Source: Phycisphaerae bacterium (GTDB taxonomy: Bacteria > Planctomycetota > Phycisphaerae > UBA1845). Taken from it: DNA of 64,000 bases. Location of the stretch: assembly GCA_029260015.1 (NCBI GenBank), contig JAJDEB010000009.1, positions 1-64,000 on the forward strand, written 5' to 3'. Positions 50,270 through 59,246 of the stretch are shown piece by piece. The translations under genes were made by a program, and so were the position numbers. The notes beneath the pieces were generated by a model. It was not told where the DNA came from. It searched no databases and was given only the letters and a program-made list of their open reading frames with translations. How positions within the stretch are numbered: the first letter of the stretch is position 1; each line of letters opens with the position of its first letter.

Positions 50270-52063
50270 TTGCAAAATATTGTGAGATTCAACGTGGCAT
50301 CGTCTAAACAAGTATTCAAACATTCCAACGGCCTAGCCAGCGTCTTCATTGCGTTACTCGTGTGTGTTTTGAGCTGCGCAGGTGGCAGCGCGAGTGCCGC
50401 GGACTTGGTCATCACGGACTTTGATGCAGCTGCCTTGGGTCCTTCCAACCCGCGCGAGAACTGGCTTGCCTTTGGTGCCGGTTTGCTCGATAGCGGCATC
50501 CACGCCGACGGATCTTCCGGACGCGGTGCGTTTCAGGATGTCGATTGGTCGGTCAGTTCATTTGGCGCTGGCGAACTCTTTCTTTCGGGCGTCGATCTGA
50601 CAGGCTCACTTGCCGTTTCGATTGACGCTCGCGCAATCCCGGGCGATGGGCATTTGGGTACGGCGCGATTGCGATTTGCGCTAAACTTACCTGCAAGCAC
50701 CGAATGGACAACACCAGCCGTCAACATCACCGATCAATATGCGACGTATGAATTCGACTTGTCTGACCTGACGCTTGCGTTTGGGGGCCATCCACTCGAT
50801 CTGGCCATCGGTCAACCAAAACTCATCTTTGAACGCAACGGTCAATCCGGCGAGGGTCGTATTGAGTACGATGAAGTGATTGCCATCGAAGGCGTCACTG
50901 GTGGTCCGTTTGAACTTGACCCGGTGACGCTTCGTCCGCCACCGGATGGCGACGATGTTCGAGCGATGTGGTTGTACGCGTTTTCGAACAATTTGCGGGT
51001 GGACGATGCGATAGCTTCGCAGGAGATACTCGATTTCTGTGCTCGCGAAGGTGTCAATCGGATCTTCTTCGGTGCGTTCAATGCGATCCACGGTACGCCG
51101 GAGGTTCAAGATAACCTTCGCACCTTCCTGCAAGCTGCAAACACCAGCGGTATTGAAGTCGATGCGCTTATCTGCGGTGTTGAAGAGTACCAAAACGCCC
51201 CACTTGTTCGAACGCGGATCGACGAAGTGATCGCCTTCAACAACGCCACGTCGGGCAATATCCAGGACGATTTCGCTGGAATCCATTTTGACATGGAATT
51301 TTGGCTGAGCTCTGCATGGGGCAACGCGAACAACGAAGGCGACCGGCAGGATGTCGCTAGAGAATTCCTCGACGACGTATTGATAAATGCCAGCGACCAT
51401 CTTGCAAGCATCGGCGAAGGTCAGATGCCAGTCGGCGTCGATCTGACAGCCCACTTTGATGTTGCGGGTATGTTGCCGTCGCCAATGCTTTACGACGGAT
51501 CGACTCAGCTATTCCTTGCCCATGTACTCGACCTGACCGACAGCGTGGTGCTGATGAGCTACATCGATTCGCCATCCGGCTTGGAGGGGTGGACGGATGT
51601 TGAATTGGGAATCGCTGCCGCCAAGGGTCGCAAGCTGATCTTGGGGGCAGACTTGCAACCCGCACCGCCAGAAGTGCCCATCAACACCTACGCGGACAAC
51701 TTCACACCGACGCCGTTTTCTGCGATGACCAAATCACTCGACGGTTTTCATTCGCTGCTCAACGCGACCCAACGATCGGCGCTTGCGGGATTCAGCGTGT
51801 TTCATTATGACGGATACATCGGGAATGAGCCGAGCGTTCGAAACATTGCCGACTTCGACGCGGACATGGATGTCGACGTGGCGATCGATTACCTGCTGTT
51901 TGGTTTATACTATGACGGTCCCGACGAAAGCGCGACGGGACTGGCCCGCGATGCAGATTTTGATCTCGATGGAAAGGTAACCCTTCGTGACTTCGCCATC
52001 TTCATGCAATGCTTCACCGGTTCCGGTGTCAGCGGTCCCATACCAAATTCTTGCCTGCGTTAA
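50270..52063 (+). CDS. Secreted TIM-barrel protein with jelly-roll module and dockerin-like C-terminus, GH18-like
   Basis: A 597-residue protein. The ORF-track start is TTG at 50270, coupled to the previous stop (4 bases after); GTG at 50282 or 50294 are alternatives. Signal peptide: LASVFIALLVCVLSCAGGSASAA. Domain 1 (about 45 to 210) is a jelly-roll-like module (LVITDFDAAALGPSNPRENW, then LAFGAGLLDSGI). Domain 2 (about 225 to 515) looks like a TIM barrel: VRAMWLYAFSNNLRVDDAIA, GIHFDMEFWL with the acidic pair of GH18 enzymes, and VVLMSYIDSP, and GFSVFHYDGY. The C-terminus (about 520 to 597) carries two EF-hand-like loops (DFDADMDVDVAIDYLLFGL, DADFDLDGKVTLRDFAIFM). A chitinase- or glycosidase-like role is likely; the substrate is unknown. 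Confidence 0.78.
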   Translation: MQNIVRFNVASSKQVFKHSNGLASVFIALLVCVLSCAGGSASAADLVITDFDAAALGPSNPRENWLAFGAGLLDSGIHADGSSGRGAFQDVDWSVSSFGAGELFLSGVDLTGSLAVSIDARAIPGDGHLGTARLRFALNLPASTEWTTPAVNITDQYATYEFDLSDLTLAFGGHPLDLAIGQPKLIFERNGQSGEGRIEYDEVIAIEGVTGGPFELDPVTLRPPPDGDDVRAMWLYAFSNNLRVDDAIASQEILDFCAREGVNRIFFGAFNAIHGTPEVQDNLRTFLQAANTSGIEVDALICGVEEYQNAPLVRTRIDEVIAFNNATSGNIQDDFAGIHFDMEFWLSSAWGNANNEGDRQDVAREFLDDVLINASDHLASIGEGQMPVGVDLTAHFDVAGMLPSPMLYDGSTQLFLAHVLDLTDSVVLMSYIDSPSGLEGWTDVELGIAAAKGRKLILGADLQPAPPEVPINTYADNFTPTPFSAMTKSLDGFHSLLNATQRSALAGFSVFHYDGYIGNEPSVRNIADFDADMDVDVAIDYLLFGLYYDGPDESATGLARDADFDLDGKVTLRDFAIFMQCFTGSGVSGPIPNSCLR

Positions 52064-52066
52064 TCC

Positions 52067-53896
52067 GTGAGCGTCCTCGATTGGTCCATTGTTGGCGGAT
52101 ATATCGTCCTTGTGTCGATCGTCGGCTTGCTGTTCATTCGCCGGGCGAGCGGAAGCGTTGACGATTTTTTCGTCGCCGGTCGCAAGCTTCCTTGGTGGAT
52201 CGCGGGCACGTCGTTGATTGCTACATCATTTGCGGCTGACACGCCTTTGGCGATCAGTGGTCTGGTTTCACGCGGTGGCATCAGCGGAAATTGGATGTGG
52301 TGGAGTCAGGTTATCGCATGGACCCTCGCGGTTGCCTTCTTTGCGAAACTGTGGCGTCGCACTGGACTGCTCACCGACGCCGAATTCATCGAGCTGCGCT
52401 ATGGCGGCCAACCCGGCGCGTTCCTGCGCGGATTCAAAGCCCTCTATGTCTCGCTCATTTTCAGCACCGGAACGCTCGCATGGGTCATGCTGGCGATGCA
52501 GAAGATCGTCGATGTGGCCATCGGAGAACCTGCATGGGTTGCGCCACTTGAGAAATCCGTCGCCACCTATTTGGGCATGCCGACGGAATCCATCGATCTC
52601 TGGAAGTGGATCGTTCTAATCACCCTTTTCCTGGTCGCGACGGTTTACACCGTTCTTTCAGGGTTCTGGGGTATTGTCGTGACCGACCTGATCCAGTTCA
52701 CCATCGCCATCGTCGCGTCGATGATTTTTGCCGGATACGCCGTGCATTCAGTCGGAGGACTTTCAGGTCTGCAGGAAGGATTGGCCGAAAGACTCGGACC
52801 CGATCAAGTTGGCGGATTCATGAGTTTCTTTTCGACGAGCGATTCCGAACTACATACACCTCTTTGGTCTGGCGCAGAAGGAACAGGATACTTTTCGATT
52901 GTCATCTTCTTGACGGTGCTATGGTGGGGTGATTGCAGTGGCGGAATCGGAACCCAGCGAATTTTCAGTACGCGATCTGAACGGGACTCGATACTGGCCG
53001 TCATCTGGTACAACCTAGGCCACTTCGTTCTCCGCATTTGGCCTTGGATTCTCGTCGCGCTGGTCGCGTTGATCCACTTCCCGCAAAGCGAAGACCCGGA
53101 AGCCAATTATCCGAGACTGATGATGACGTTATTGCCATCGGGCTTGCGGGGGCTGATGATCGCTTCACTGCTTGCCGCCTTCATGTCAACAGTGGACACG
53201 CACCTGAACTGGAACTCGTCGTATTTCGTCAACGATATCTATCGCCGTTTCCTTAAGAAGTCGGCGACTCAGAAACAGTGTGTCGCCGCATCGCGTTGGT
53301 CAACGTTGGGCTTTGCGGCGCTGGCGATTACAATCGCCGCGTTCATGGATAGCATCGGAGACGCTTGGCTTTACTTGTTTAATATTCAAGCCGGTTTGGG
53401 AATGGTCTTGATGGTGCGGTGGTTCTGGTGGCGGGTGAACGCATGGTCAGAAATCTCTGCGATGGTTGCGTCGCTGGTTGTGACGACCGCGCTGCCGATC
53501 ATCAGCAAGCTCTTTGAATTCGAGTGGTCGGGACCATTTCGAGTGTTGTTGACGGCGATCATTTGTACACCGGTTTGGATCATTGTCACACTGCAAACTA
53601 GGCCGCCATCGCCTGACACGCTTGATGCGTTCTACAAGAAAGTGCGACCACCGGGCCCGTTTTGGCAACCGTATGCCCGCCGCAACCCCGATGTGATTAC
53701 CGATCGCGATCTGGTCCGGCCTATCGTCGGGTGGTTGACTTCTGCGGTTGGACTCTTCTGCATGATGTTTTTGGTCGGCCAGCTTTTGTTCTTGCAATAT
53801 CAGGCGGCGATGATATCTGGCATCGTGCTGCTGGTGTGTATCGTGATCCTATACTTCTTATATCGGGGCGCGAATAATCCGCTTGCTTCGGATTAG
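52067..53896 (+). CDS. Sodium:solute symporter (SSS family)
   Basis: A 609-residue inner-membrane transporter of the SSS family, which uses the sodium gradient to import sugars, amino acids or other small solutes. It starts at GTG three bases after the previous stop. About 13 hydrophobic segments can be read, for example VGGYIVLVSIVGLLFIRRAS, GTLAWVMLAMQKIVDVAI, and WLTSAVGLFCMMFLVGQLL. The early DDFFVAGRKLPWWIAGTSLI and SFAADTPLAISGLVSRGG are typical of the family. Because it follows the secreted glycosidase-like proteins, it probably imports the sugar they release. The exact substrate is not clear. Confidence 0.92.
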   Translation: MSVLDWSIVGGYIVLVSIVGLLFIRRASGSVDDFFVAGRKLPWWIAGTSLIATSFAADTPLAISGLVSRGGISGNWMWWSQVIAWTLAVAFFAKLWRRTGLLTDAEFIELRYGGQPGAFLRGFKALYVSLIFSTGTLAWVMLAMQKIVDVAIGEPAWVAPLEKSVATYLGMPTESIDLWKWIVLITLFLVATVYTVLSGFWGIVVTDLIQFTIAIVASMIFAGYAVHSVGGLSGLQEGLAERLGPDQVGGFMSFFSTSDSELHTPLWSGAEGTGYFSIVIFLTVLWWGDCSGGIGTQRIFSTRSERDSILAVIWYNLGHFVLRIWPWILVALVALIHFPQSEDPEANYPRLMMTLLPSGLRGLMIASLLAAFMSTVDTHLNWNSSYFVNDIYRRFLKKSATQKQCVAASRWSTLGFAALAITIAAFMDSIGDAWLYLFNIQAGLGMVLMVRWFWWRVNAWSEISAMVASLVVTTALPIISKLFEFEWSGPFRVLLTAIICTPVWIIVTLQTRPPSPDTLDAFYKKVRPPGPFWQPYARRNPDVITDRDLVRPIVGWLTSAVGLFCMMFLVGQLLFLQYQAAMISGIVLLVCIVILYFLYRGANNPLASD

Positions 53897-53936
53897 CTGC
53901 GGAATCCAAGCGCAAGGCGTGATCCAATCGGGCACG

Positions 53937-55880
53937 TCAACCGCCAGATTTCACCGACACCTTGGCAAGATCCAACTCTGCACGCGGATGGTTCGGTGCC
54001 AATCGCAGGACTTCTTCAAATCGCTTGCGGGCGGCTTCGTTCTTACCTTGATGCATGAGCGCCGAGCCCAACGCGTGCAGCGCGCTAACATGACGTTGGT
54101 CGATTTCGACCGCACGCAGAAAGCAGCGCTCTGCTTTTGCGAACTGCTGCATGGAACCGGCAGCGACGCCCAAGTTGTACCACGCTTCAAGGTCGTCCGG
54201 CTGCTCGGCCACCGCGACGGTGAGGTGTTCAGCAGCCTCGGGCCAACGGCGCATCTGAACCAGCATTCCGCCATACAATCGGCGAGGGTAGGGATCTTCC
54301 GGATCCTGCTTGATCGCCGCAAGATATTCAGTAACCGCATCCGCCGTTTGGTTCAATTGTTGCAGTGAGTAGGCCAAGTCCGTACGAATACGAACCGCGC
54401 CAGGAACCCGGATTAGAACATCGCGCAGCGCATCTACAGCGAATTGAGGTCGGCGATTCACCATCGCCCAGTGCGCCTCGCTGTATTTGCGAAAGACTTC
54501 GGCATATTCCTTCGGATCGTCGCCATCAGGTTCAAACCGATCCAACTCCTGCGCCGATTGGCCTTCGGAAGTTTCAACACCGCCCACATAGCCAAGCGAT
54601 TGCAGCATTCCAATTTCCGAACGGTCCAAATCAACATCTTCACGTGTGACCATTTCCGGAGACTCGGCGATCAACCCGCGCAATCGTTCACGCATGTCGG
54701 CGACGCGATCGGGTTGATCGGCGGCTAGGTTCTTTAATTCTCCGGGATCTGATTTCAGATCGTAGAGCTCTGGCGTGGGGGCGTGAATGTATTTCCAATG
54801 ATCCAGATGAAGACTTCGCAAGATCGACAAACCAAACTGATCATGGGCCTCAACTGATTCACCATAGGCGGGCAGCGACAACCCCAACGACTCCCGCTTG
54901 CCTCGGAGTACCGATGCCAACGACGCCCCTTGCGCACGCGATGGCGTTTCGACTCCGAGAAAGTCGCACACGGTTGGAAGAATATCGATGGTCCGAACCC
55001 GATCTGCAATCGCTGGCCCGCCCTTGAACGCAGCGGGCATTGAAAAAATCAACGGTACATGCAGCGTGGTATCATAAGTGAAGTAGCCGTGTTGCACTTC
55101 GCCATGTTCCATGAACGCTTCACCATGATCGCCAGCGACGACGACCAACGTTTTGGTCAATTGATTCGACGCTTCGAGTGCTGCAAGCAGTCGGCCAACC
55201 TCGGTATCAACGGATTCCAATTCCTGTTGATATGCGGCACGTGGGTTCTGCCCAGATGCAGCGTCCGTCAGGTACGGGTAGTGTGCGTCGTAGTAATGAA
55301 CCCAAATGAAGAACCGCTCGTCGCCGGCTGATTCCAACATGGCCAAGGCATCGTTGGTGACCAACGCGGCAGATCGCTCGGCATGGATGGCAATAGCGCT
55401 GGCCCCTCGCGATACATCGGCATAGACGTCAAAGCCCTGATCGAGTCCGAACATTGCATTGAGTACAAACGATCCGATACTTGCCCCCGTGAAATACCCC
55501 TTGCTCTGCAGCGTTTCAGCCAGCGTGTCGTTCGCCTGCGAAACCCGCCCCTCCGCATTTCGGCGAACACCATGAACGTATGGAAACGTGCCGGTCATGA
55601 TTGACGCGTGTGCTGGAAGCGTGATCGATGTGCTGGTGGTGCATCGCTTAAACAAGCGCCCGCTCTTGGACAGACCGTCGAGGACAGGCGTCGATGCATC
55701 GGCGTTTCCGTAGCAACCCAACGCGTCGGCCCGCGTTGTGTCCAACGTGATCAGAAGCACATTCGTCTGGCCCGGGTCGACTTGATTGACGGGTCTCGAA
55801 GCGTCCTTCGAGCAACCCCCGATGACGTGGATGAAGCAAGATACGAGAACGACATTCATCACTATGAAGGATTTGGACAC
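53937..55880 (-). CDS. Alkaline-phosphatase-superfamily hydrolase with TPR domain, Thr at the formylglycine position
   Basis: A 647-residue lipoprotein starting at GTG (ribosome binding site AAGAGGATAACC). Signal peptide ends at lipobox VIGGC. The catalytic domain (about 38 to 400) has sulfatase-like metal motifs: VLLITLDTTRADALGCYG, HYYDAHYPY, and VVVAGDHGEAFMEHG. The nucleophile segment reads TSITLPAHASIMTG near 83 to 97, where sulfatases have C/S-x-P-x-R; here Cys is replaced by Thr and Arg by His, so formylglycine cannot form. It is more likely a phosphohydrolase or phosphotransferase of the type with a Thr nucleophile. The C-terminal part (about 470 to 640) is built of TPRs (NLGVAAGSMQQFAKAERCFL). 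It is convergent with the symporter gene. Confidence 0.86.
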   Translation of the reverse strand: MSKSFIVMNVVLVSCFIHVIGGCSKDASRPVNQVDPGQTNVLLITLDTTRADALGCYGNADASTPVLDGLSKSGRLFKRCTTSTSITLPAHASIMTGTFPYVHGVRRNAEGRVSQANDTLAETLQSKGYFTGASIGSFVLNAMFGLDQGFDVYADVSRGASAIAIHAERSAALVTNDALAMLESAGDERFFIWVHYYDAHYPYLTDAASGQNPRAAYQQELESVDTEVGRLLAALEASNQLTKTLVVVAGDHGEAFMEHGEVQHGYFTYDTTLHVPLIFSMPAAFKGGPAIADRVRTIDILPTVCDFLGVETPSRAQGASLASVLRGKRESLGLSLPAYGESVEAHDQFGLSILRSLHLDHWKYIHAPTPELYDLKSDPGELKNLAADQPDRVADMRERLRGLIAESPEMVTREDVDLDRSEIGMLQSLGYVGGVETSEGQSAQELDRFEPDGDDPKEYAEVFRKYSEAHWAMVNRRPQFAVDALRDVLIRVPGAVRIRTDLAYSLQQLNQTADAVTEYLAAIKQDPEDPYPRRLYGGMLVQMRRWPEAAEHLTVAVAEQPDDLEAWYNLGVAAGSMQQFAKAERCFLRAVEIDQRHVSALHALGSALMHQGKNEAARKRFEEVLRLAPNHPRAELDLAKVSVKSGG

Positions 55881-55969
55881 GGTTATCCTCTTTCAACCTC
55901 AGTAACACGGTCGCACTTGGCCTTACAATCTCGAAGGACATCGATCGCGCACAATCGGAATAAGAAATC

Positions 55970-57331
55970 ATGCGAAAAATGGCGACATTGGCAGTATCAT
56001 TTGCATCTATGTTACCATCTAATTCGATCACAACTCAGTGCAAATTCGCATGTGTCGCGCTTTTGTTCGCCATGACTTGTTGCCATGGTTGCAAGAAGTC
56101 TGACGCCCCTTCGACGGCCGCAACGACGACGAATCCCGAACACGTTAAACCTGCTAGTGCGTCCCCATATGCTGTGCCCACTTTGTTGCTGGCCAAGGCG
56201 CAATTCAAAGTACCGCAAGGTACGTCCAATACTCGATATGCGATTCCGGGCCCGGCGTTGGTGACCGTTCTGCAACGCATCGATGGGACGTGGACCGAAT
56301 CAAAATTGACCGACTCCAAATGTATCGTCTTCCATAAGGCGCAGTTCATCGATGTATCGCCCATTGGCGGCAGAGTACTGACCATCGGTGGCACGGAAGC
56401 GCGCTTGTCTGCGTGGGAGTCGGACGGAAAAACTTGGAATAGCGAACTCATCTGGAATCCTACATTCGGCGGGGCGTTCGATCGATTGAGGGACTTTGAA
56501 GTGGGCGACATTGATGGCGATGGCAACAATGACATCGTCATCGGCACGCATGATCAAGGCGTTGTCGCGGTGGTAAGTCATGTTGACGGCGCTTGGAGGG
56601 TCAATGCAATTGACCGTGCCCCCCGCACGATCATTCACGAAATCGAACTCGGCGACACCGACGGAGATGGCCAATATGAAATCTTCGCCACGCCTTCACA
56701 ACCCAACAACGCAACGCTCGTTTCACAACCGGGACGTATTGTCCAGTATCGATTTGACGGTACGAAAATTCAGAAACGGGCGATCGCCGATCTGAAGGAT
56801 ACACACTGCAAAGAAATACTCGCAGTAGACATCAATCAAGACGGCAAAGACGAACTCATCGCAGCCGTCGAAGCCCGCACAGAATTGCTGGGTGGAAAGC
56901 TGGAAATCATTGAACCGGTACAGATCGTTCTGTTTCGCGAATCCGGCGGACAATTCAATACAGAGACGATCGCCCAACTTCCGGATCGAATGTGCCGCGT
57001 TCTTTGTGCTGGCGATATCGATGGCAACGGGCGAACCGACATCATCGCCACAGGAATGCAATCGGGAGTTTGGTGGCTACGCCCCACCGAGAAGGTCGGC
57101 TGGACACTGGAATCCGTTGACCGCAACTCAAGCGGTATTGAGCACGCAGCCACCCTGGCTGACTTCGATAATACGGGCCGCGACAGCATCTTCGTCGCCT
57201 CGGAACGAGAAGGCGAACTACGCGAGTATACCCGAACGGGTTCAGCATTCGCGAGCACTGTGATTGCCGAGTTGAATGACAATCAGCTAACGTTCTCGAT
57301 CACCGCCACCATGATGCCAAAGATCAAGTGA
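55970..57331 (+). CDS. FG-GAP/VCBS repeat lipoprotein
   Basis: A 453-residue protein. The signal region is FACVALLFAMTCCHGC; the exact start is unsure because several Met lie upstream (ATG at 55970 or 56009). Five or more FG-GAP/VCBS-type repeats with Ca-binding loops follow, for example VGDIDGDGNNDIVIGTHD, LGDTDGDGQYEIFATPS, VDINQDGKDELIAAV, and AGDIDGNGRTDIIATGM, giving an extracellular beta-propeller. Two nearby genes encode a sulfatase-fold lipoprotein and a phosphoesterase. Probable binding or scaffold protein; no enzyme motif. The next gene begins within about 45 bases on the same strand. Confidence 0.84.
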   Translation: MRKMATLAVSFASMLPSNSITTQCKFACVALLFAMTCCHGCKKSDAPSTAATTTNPEHVKPASASPYAVPTLLLAKAQFKVPQGTSNTRYAIPGPALVTVLQRIDGTWTESKLTDSKCIVFHKAQFIDVSPIGGRVLTIGGTEARLSAWESDGKTWNSELIWNPTFGGAFDRLRDFEVGDIDGDGNNDIVIGTHDQGVVAVVSHVDGAWRVNAIDRAPRTIIHEIELGDTDGDGQYEIFATPSQPNNATLVSQPGRIVQYRFDGTKIQKRAIADLKDTHCKEILAVDINQDGKDELIAAVEARTELLGGKLEIIEPVQIVLFRESGGQFNTETIAQLPDRMCRVLCAGDIDGNGRTDIIATGMQSGVWWLRPTEKVGWTLESVDRNSSGIEHAATLADFDNTGRDSIFVASEREGELREYTRTGSAFASTVIAELNDNQLTFSITATMMPKIK

Positions 57332-57374
57332 TATTGTGGAACGCACGAGTCCCATTCCTTTTTTGAATTGCGTG

Positions 57375-58481
57375 ATGATGAAAAAACTTAATGAAAGACA
57401 GTCGATTCAGATTTCACGACGTGGGTTTATCGGTGGTGCGATAACCACTGGCGTGGGAGCTTTCGCGCCGGCTGCCCTCGCTGACGCCATAACAACCGAT
57501 TCACCAAACGATGCCGCCAATCCCGATTTTTCGTTCGTTCACCTGACGGATATGCACGTTACACCGAAGCGCTGGGGCGACAAGGGGTTTCGCCGCTGCC
57601 TGGAATCGTTACGCGACCTAAAACCCAAGCCAGCATTTCTGCTCATGGGCGGCGACCTCGCGTTCGACGGTTTGTACACGCCCAAAGCCGACTTCGAAGA
57701 GCAGATTCGTTTGTATCGCGAGATCACGAACGGATTCGGTATTCCCCACTACCACTGTATGGGCAATCACGACGTGCTGGGTTGGTCGAATCGGAGAAAA
57801 GTCGCGTCGGATGATCCTGATCTTGGCAAGAAGTTGATCATGGAACGACTTGAATGGGAGAAGAGTTATTACAGTTTCGACTTTGGCGGTTGGCATTTCG
57901 TTGTGCTCGACAGCATTCACCCAATCAATGCTGACAACGGACCAACCTACGAACCGCGAATCGGCGACGAGCAACTTGAATGGTTGGCGTACGACCTAGG
58001 AGCTGCTGCCGGAAAACCCACCGTGGCGATGACGCACATTGCCGCGTTCTGCAATCTCGGTCAGCTACATGGCGACCCGAACCGCAAAGCCATGGACGGT
58101 CATATGGTGCTTTGGGACACGCATCGATTACGTGCGATTCTCGAACGACACGGTGTGAAGGCGCTGCTGCAGGGGCACAGTCATGTGATCGAAGAATATC
58201 GCTTCAACGACGTGTGGTACTTGACCAGCGCAGCCGTCAGTGGCGCATGGTGGGCTGGCAGTTGGGCAGGCAAGGTTCCTGGGTATACGGTGTTTCGTTG
58301 TCGTGGTAATGAATTAACCTGGGAGCACATCGCGTTTCCGTGGGAGGCGCACCTCGAACCGGAAGACGACCTTGAGCGGCAAAAAATCGCAGAAGATGAG
58401 GCGGCTAAAAAAGAGCAAAGGCGGCTTCGCGATCTGGAGAGAAAAGGGCAACAATCCGCGCCAGTTCAAGCTCATCCATAA
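57375..58481 (+). CDS. Tat-exported calcineurin-like metallophosphoesterase
   Basis: A 368-residue exported phosphoesterase. The ATG at 57375 gives a proper Tat signal (ISRRGFIGGAITTGVGAFAP); the ORF-track GTG at 57336 is the alternative. All metal motifs are present: HLTDMHVTP (D-x-H), GGDLAFDG, MGNHDVLGW, AMTHIAAF, and QGHSHVIEE. The family hydrolyses phosphomono- or diesters. The Tat route suggests folding with metal in the cytoplasm before export. The C-terminus is highly charged (QKIAEDEAAKKEQRRLRDLE), an unusual helical extension. Its neighbours are a FG-GAP protein and a phosphatase-fold protein, which suggests shared phosphate-containing surface substrates; this is inference. Confidence 0.9.
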   Translation: MMKKLNERQSIQISRRGFIGGAITTGVGAFAPAALADAITTDSPNDAANPDFSFVHLTDMHVTPKRWGDKGFRRCLESLRDLKPKPAFLLMGGDLAFDGLYTPKADFEEQIRLYREITNGFGIPHYHCMGNHDVLGWSNRRKVASDDPDLGKKLIMERLEWEKSYYSFDFGGWHFVVLDSIHPINADNGPTYEPRIGDEQLEWLAYDLGAAAGKPTVAMTHIAAFCNLGQLHGDPNRKAMDGHMVLWDTHRLRAILERHGVKALLQGHSHVIEEYRFNDVWYLTSAAVSGAWWAGSWAGKVPGYTVFRCRGNELTWEHIAFPWEAHLEPEDDLERQKIAEDEAAKKEQRRLRDLERKGQQSAPVQAHP

Positions 58482-58626
58482 TCAAATGCACGAACCGCAT
58501 TTTAATCTTGGCCGTTGAGCGTTTTTTGCTTTTTGCCAGCTTGGTTGTTCGATCTTGAGCGTTGAGCAGAATCCCTGTAAATTCGACAACCGGCGTATGC
58601 AGACTGACACTCAAGGAGGATGGACC

Positions 58627-59226
58627 GTGCGTACTGGAGCAAACCCCCACAGAATTTTTGCTTGCCTCGTGATGACGCTGACTGTGTTGCTGGCCGGCTG
58701 CAGCGGTGGGCTTCATCGCAAAGGCGATATGCAATTCTCGATGACCGGGACGTACGGCCACGCAATCAAGGGCGAGACACCCTGGACCGACGCGAAAGGC
58801 CGGGGCGATAGCGCCAGCGCGTCGCTGGGGTTGAACTATTTCATCGAAGACCGGCTTGCTTTGATGGCCGAGCTGACGCCGATGCGCATCTTCAATCAAT
58901 CTGACGGTGATGCATATACTTATGAATTGTCATTGGGTGCTCGGTATCACTTTCTGGAATTCGATATTGCGGCGATGCCCGTATCGCTATACGGCGAAAT
59001 CATGGGCGGGTTCATGCACGGAAACGACAGCGTTCCCGAGGAGGGTTCGAACTTCAACTTTACTCAGGATACCGGCGTCGGTATCGAAATGAAGTTGGCC
59101 GAGAACGTCAGTTGGGTCACAGGATATCGTTTCCAACACTTGTCAAACGGCAATTTCTTCAACGACGACAATCCGTCGCAGAACGACCATCAAGTATACA
59201 CCGGTGTTGCGATTGAGTTGCGCTGA
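58627..59226 (+). CDS. PagL-like outer-membrane beta-barrel protein (acyloxyacyl hydrolase family), lipidated
   Basis: I use GTG at 58627, which has a strong ribosome binding site (AAGGAGGATGGACC); the ORF-track start at 58555 is 72 bases upstream. The product is 199 residues. The signal peptide ends in lipobox VLLAGC. The rest alternates beta strands of an eight-stranded barrel (ASLGLNYFIEDRLALMAELT, LSLGARYHFLEFDIA, WVTGYRFQHLSNGNF). PagL, which removes the 3-O-acyl chain of lipid A, has the catalytic H-x-S-N motif; here GYRFQHLSNG followed by DDNPSQNDHQ matches that pattern well. A lipidated N-terminus is not usual for PagL. Function as a lipid A deacylase is plausible; it could also be a related barrel. 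Confidence 0.72.
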   Translation: MRTGANPHRIFACLVMTLTVLLAGCSGGLHRKGDMQFSMTGTYGHAIKGETPWTDAKGRGDSASASLGLNYFIEDRLALMAELTPMRIFNQSDGDAYTYELSLGARYHFLEFDIAAMPVSLYGEIMGGFMHGNDSVPEEGSNFNFTQDTGVGIEMKLAENVSWVTGYRFQHLSNGNFFNDDNPSQNDHQVYTGVAIELR

Positions 59227-59246
59227 TAGACATCCGTAACGCTGCG

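Noticed and set aside
10181-53896. A cellulosome, because of several dockerin-like repeats
   Set aside because: No cohesin or scaffoldin is visible in the window; the EF-hand loops may only bind calcium.
53937-55880. Annotation of this protein as an arylsulfatase
   Set aside because: The C/S-x-P-x-R sulfatase signature is replaced by T-L-P-A-H, so a formylglycine cannot be made.
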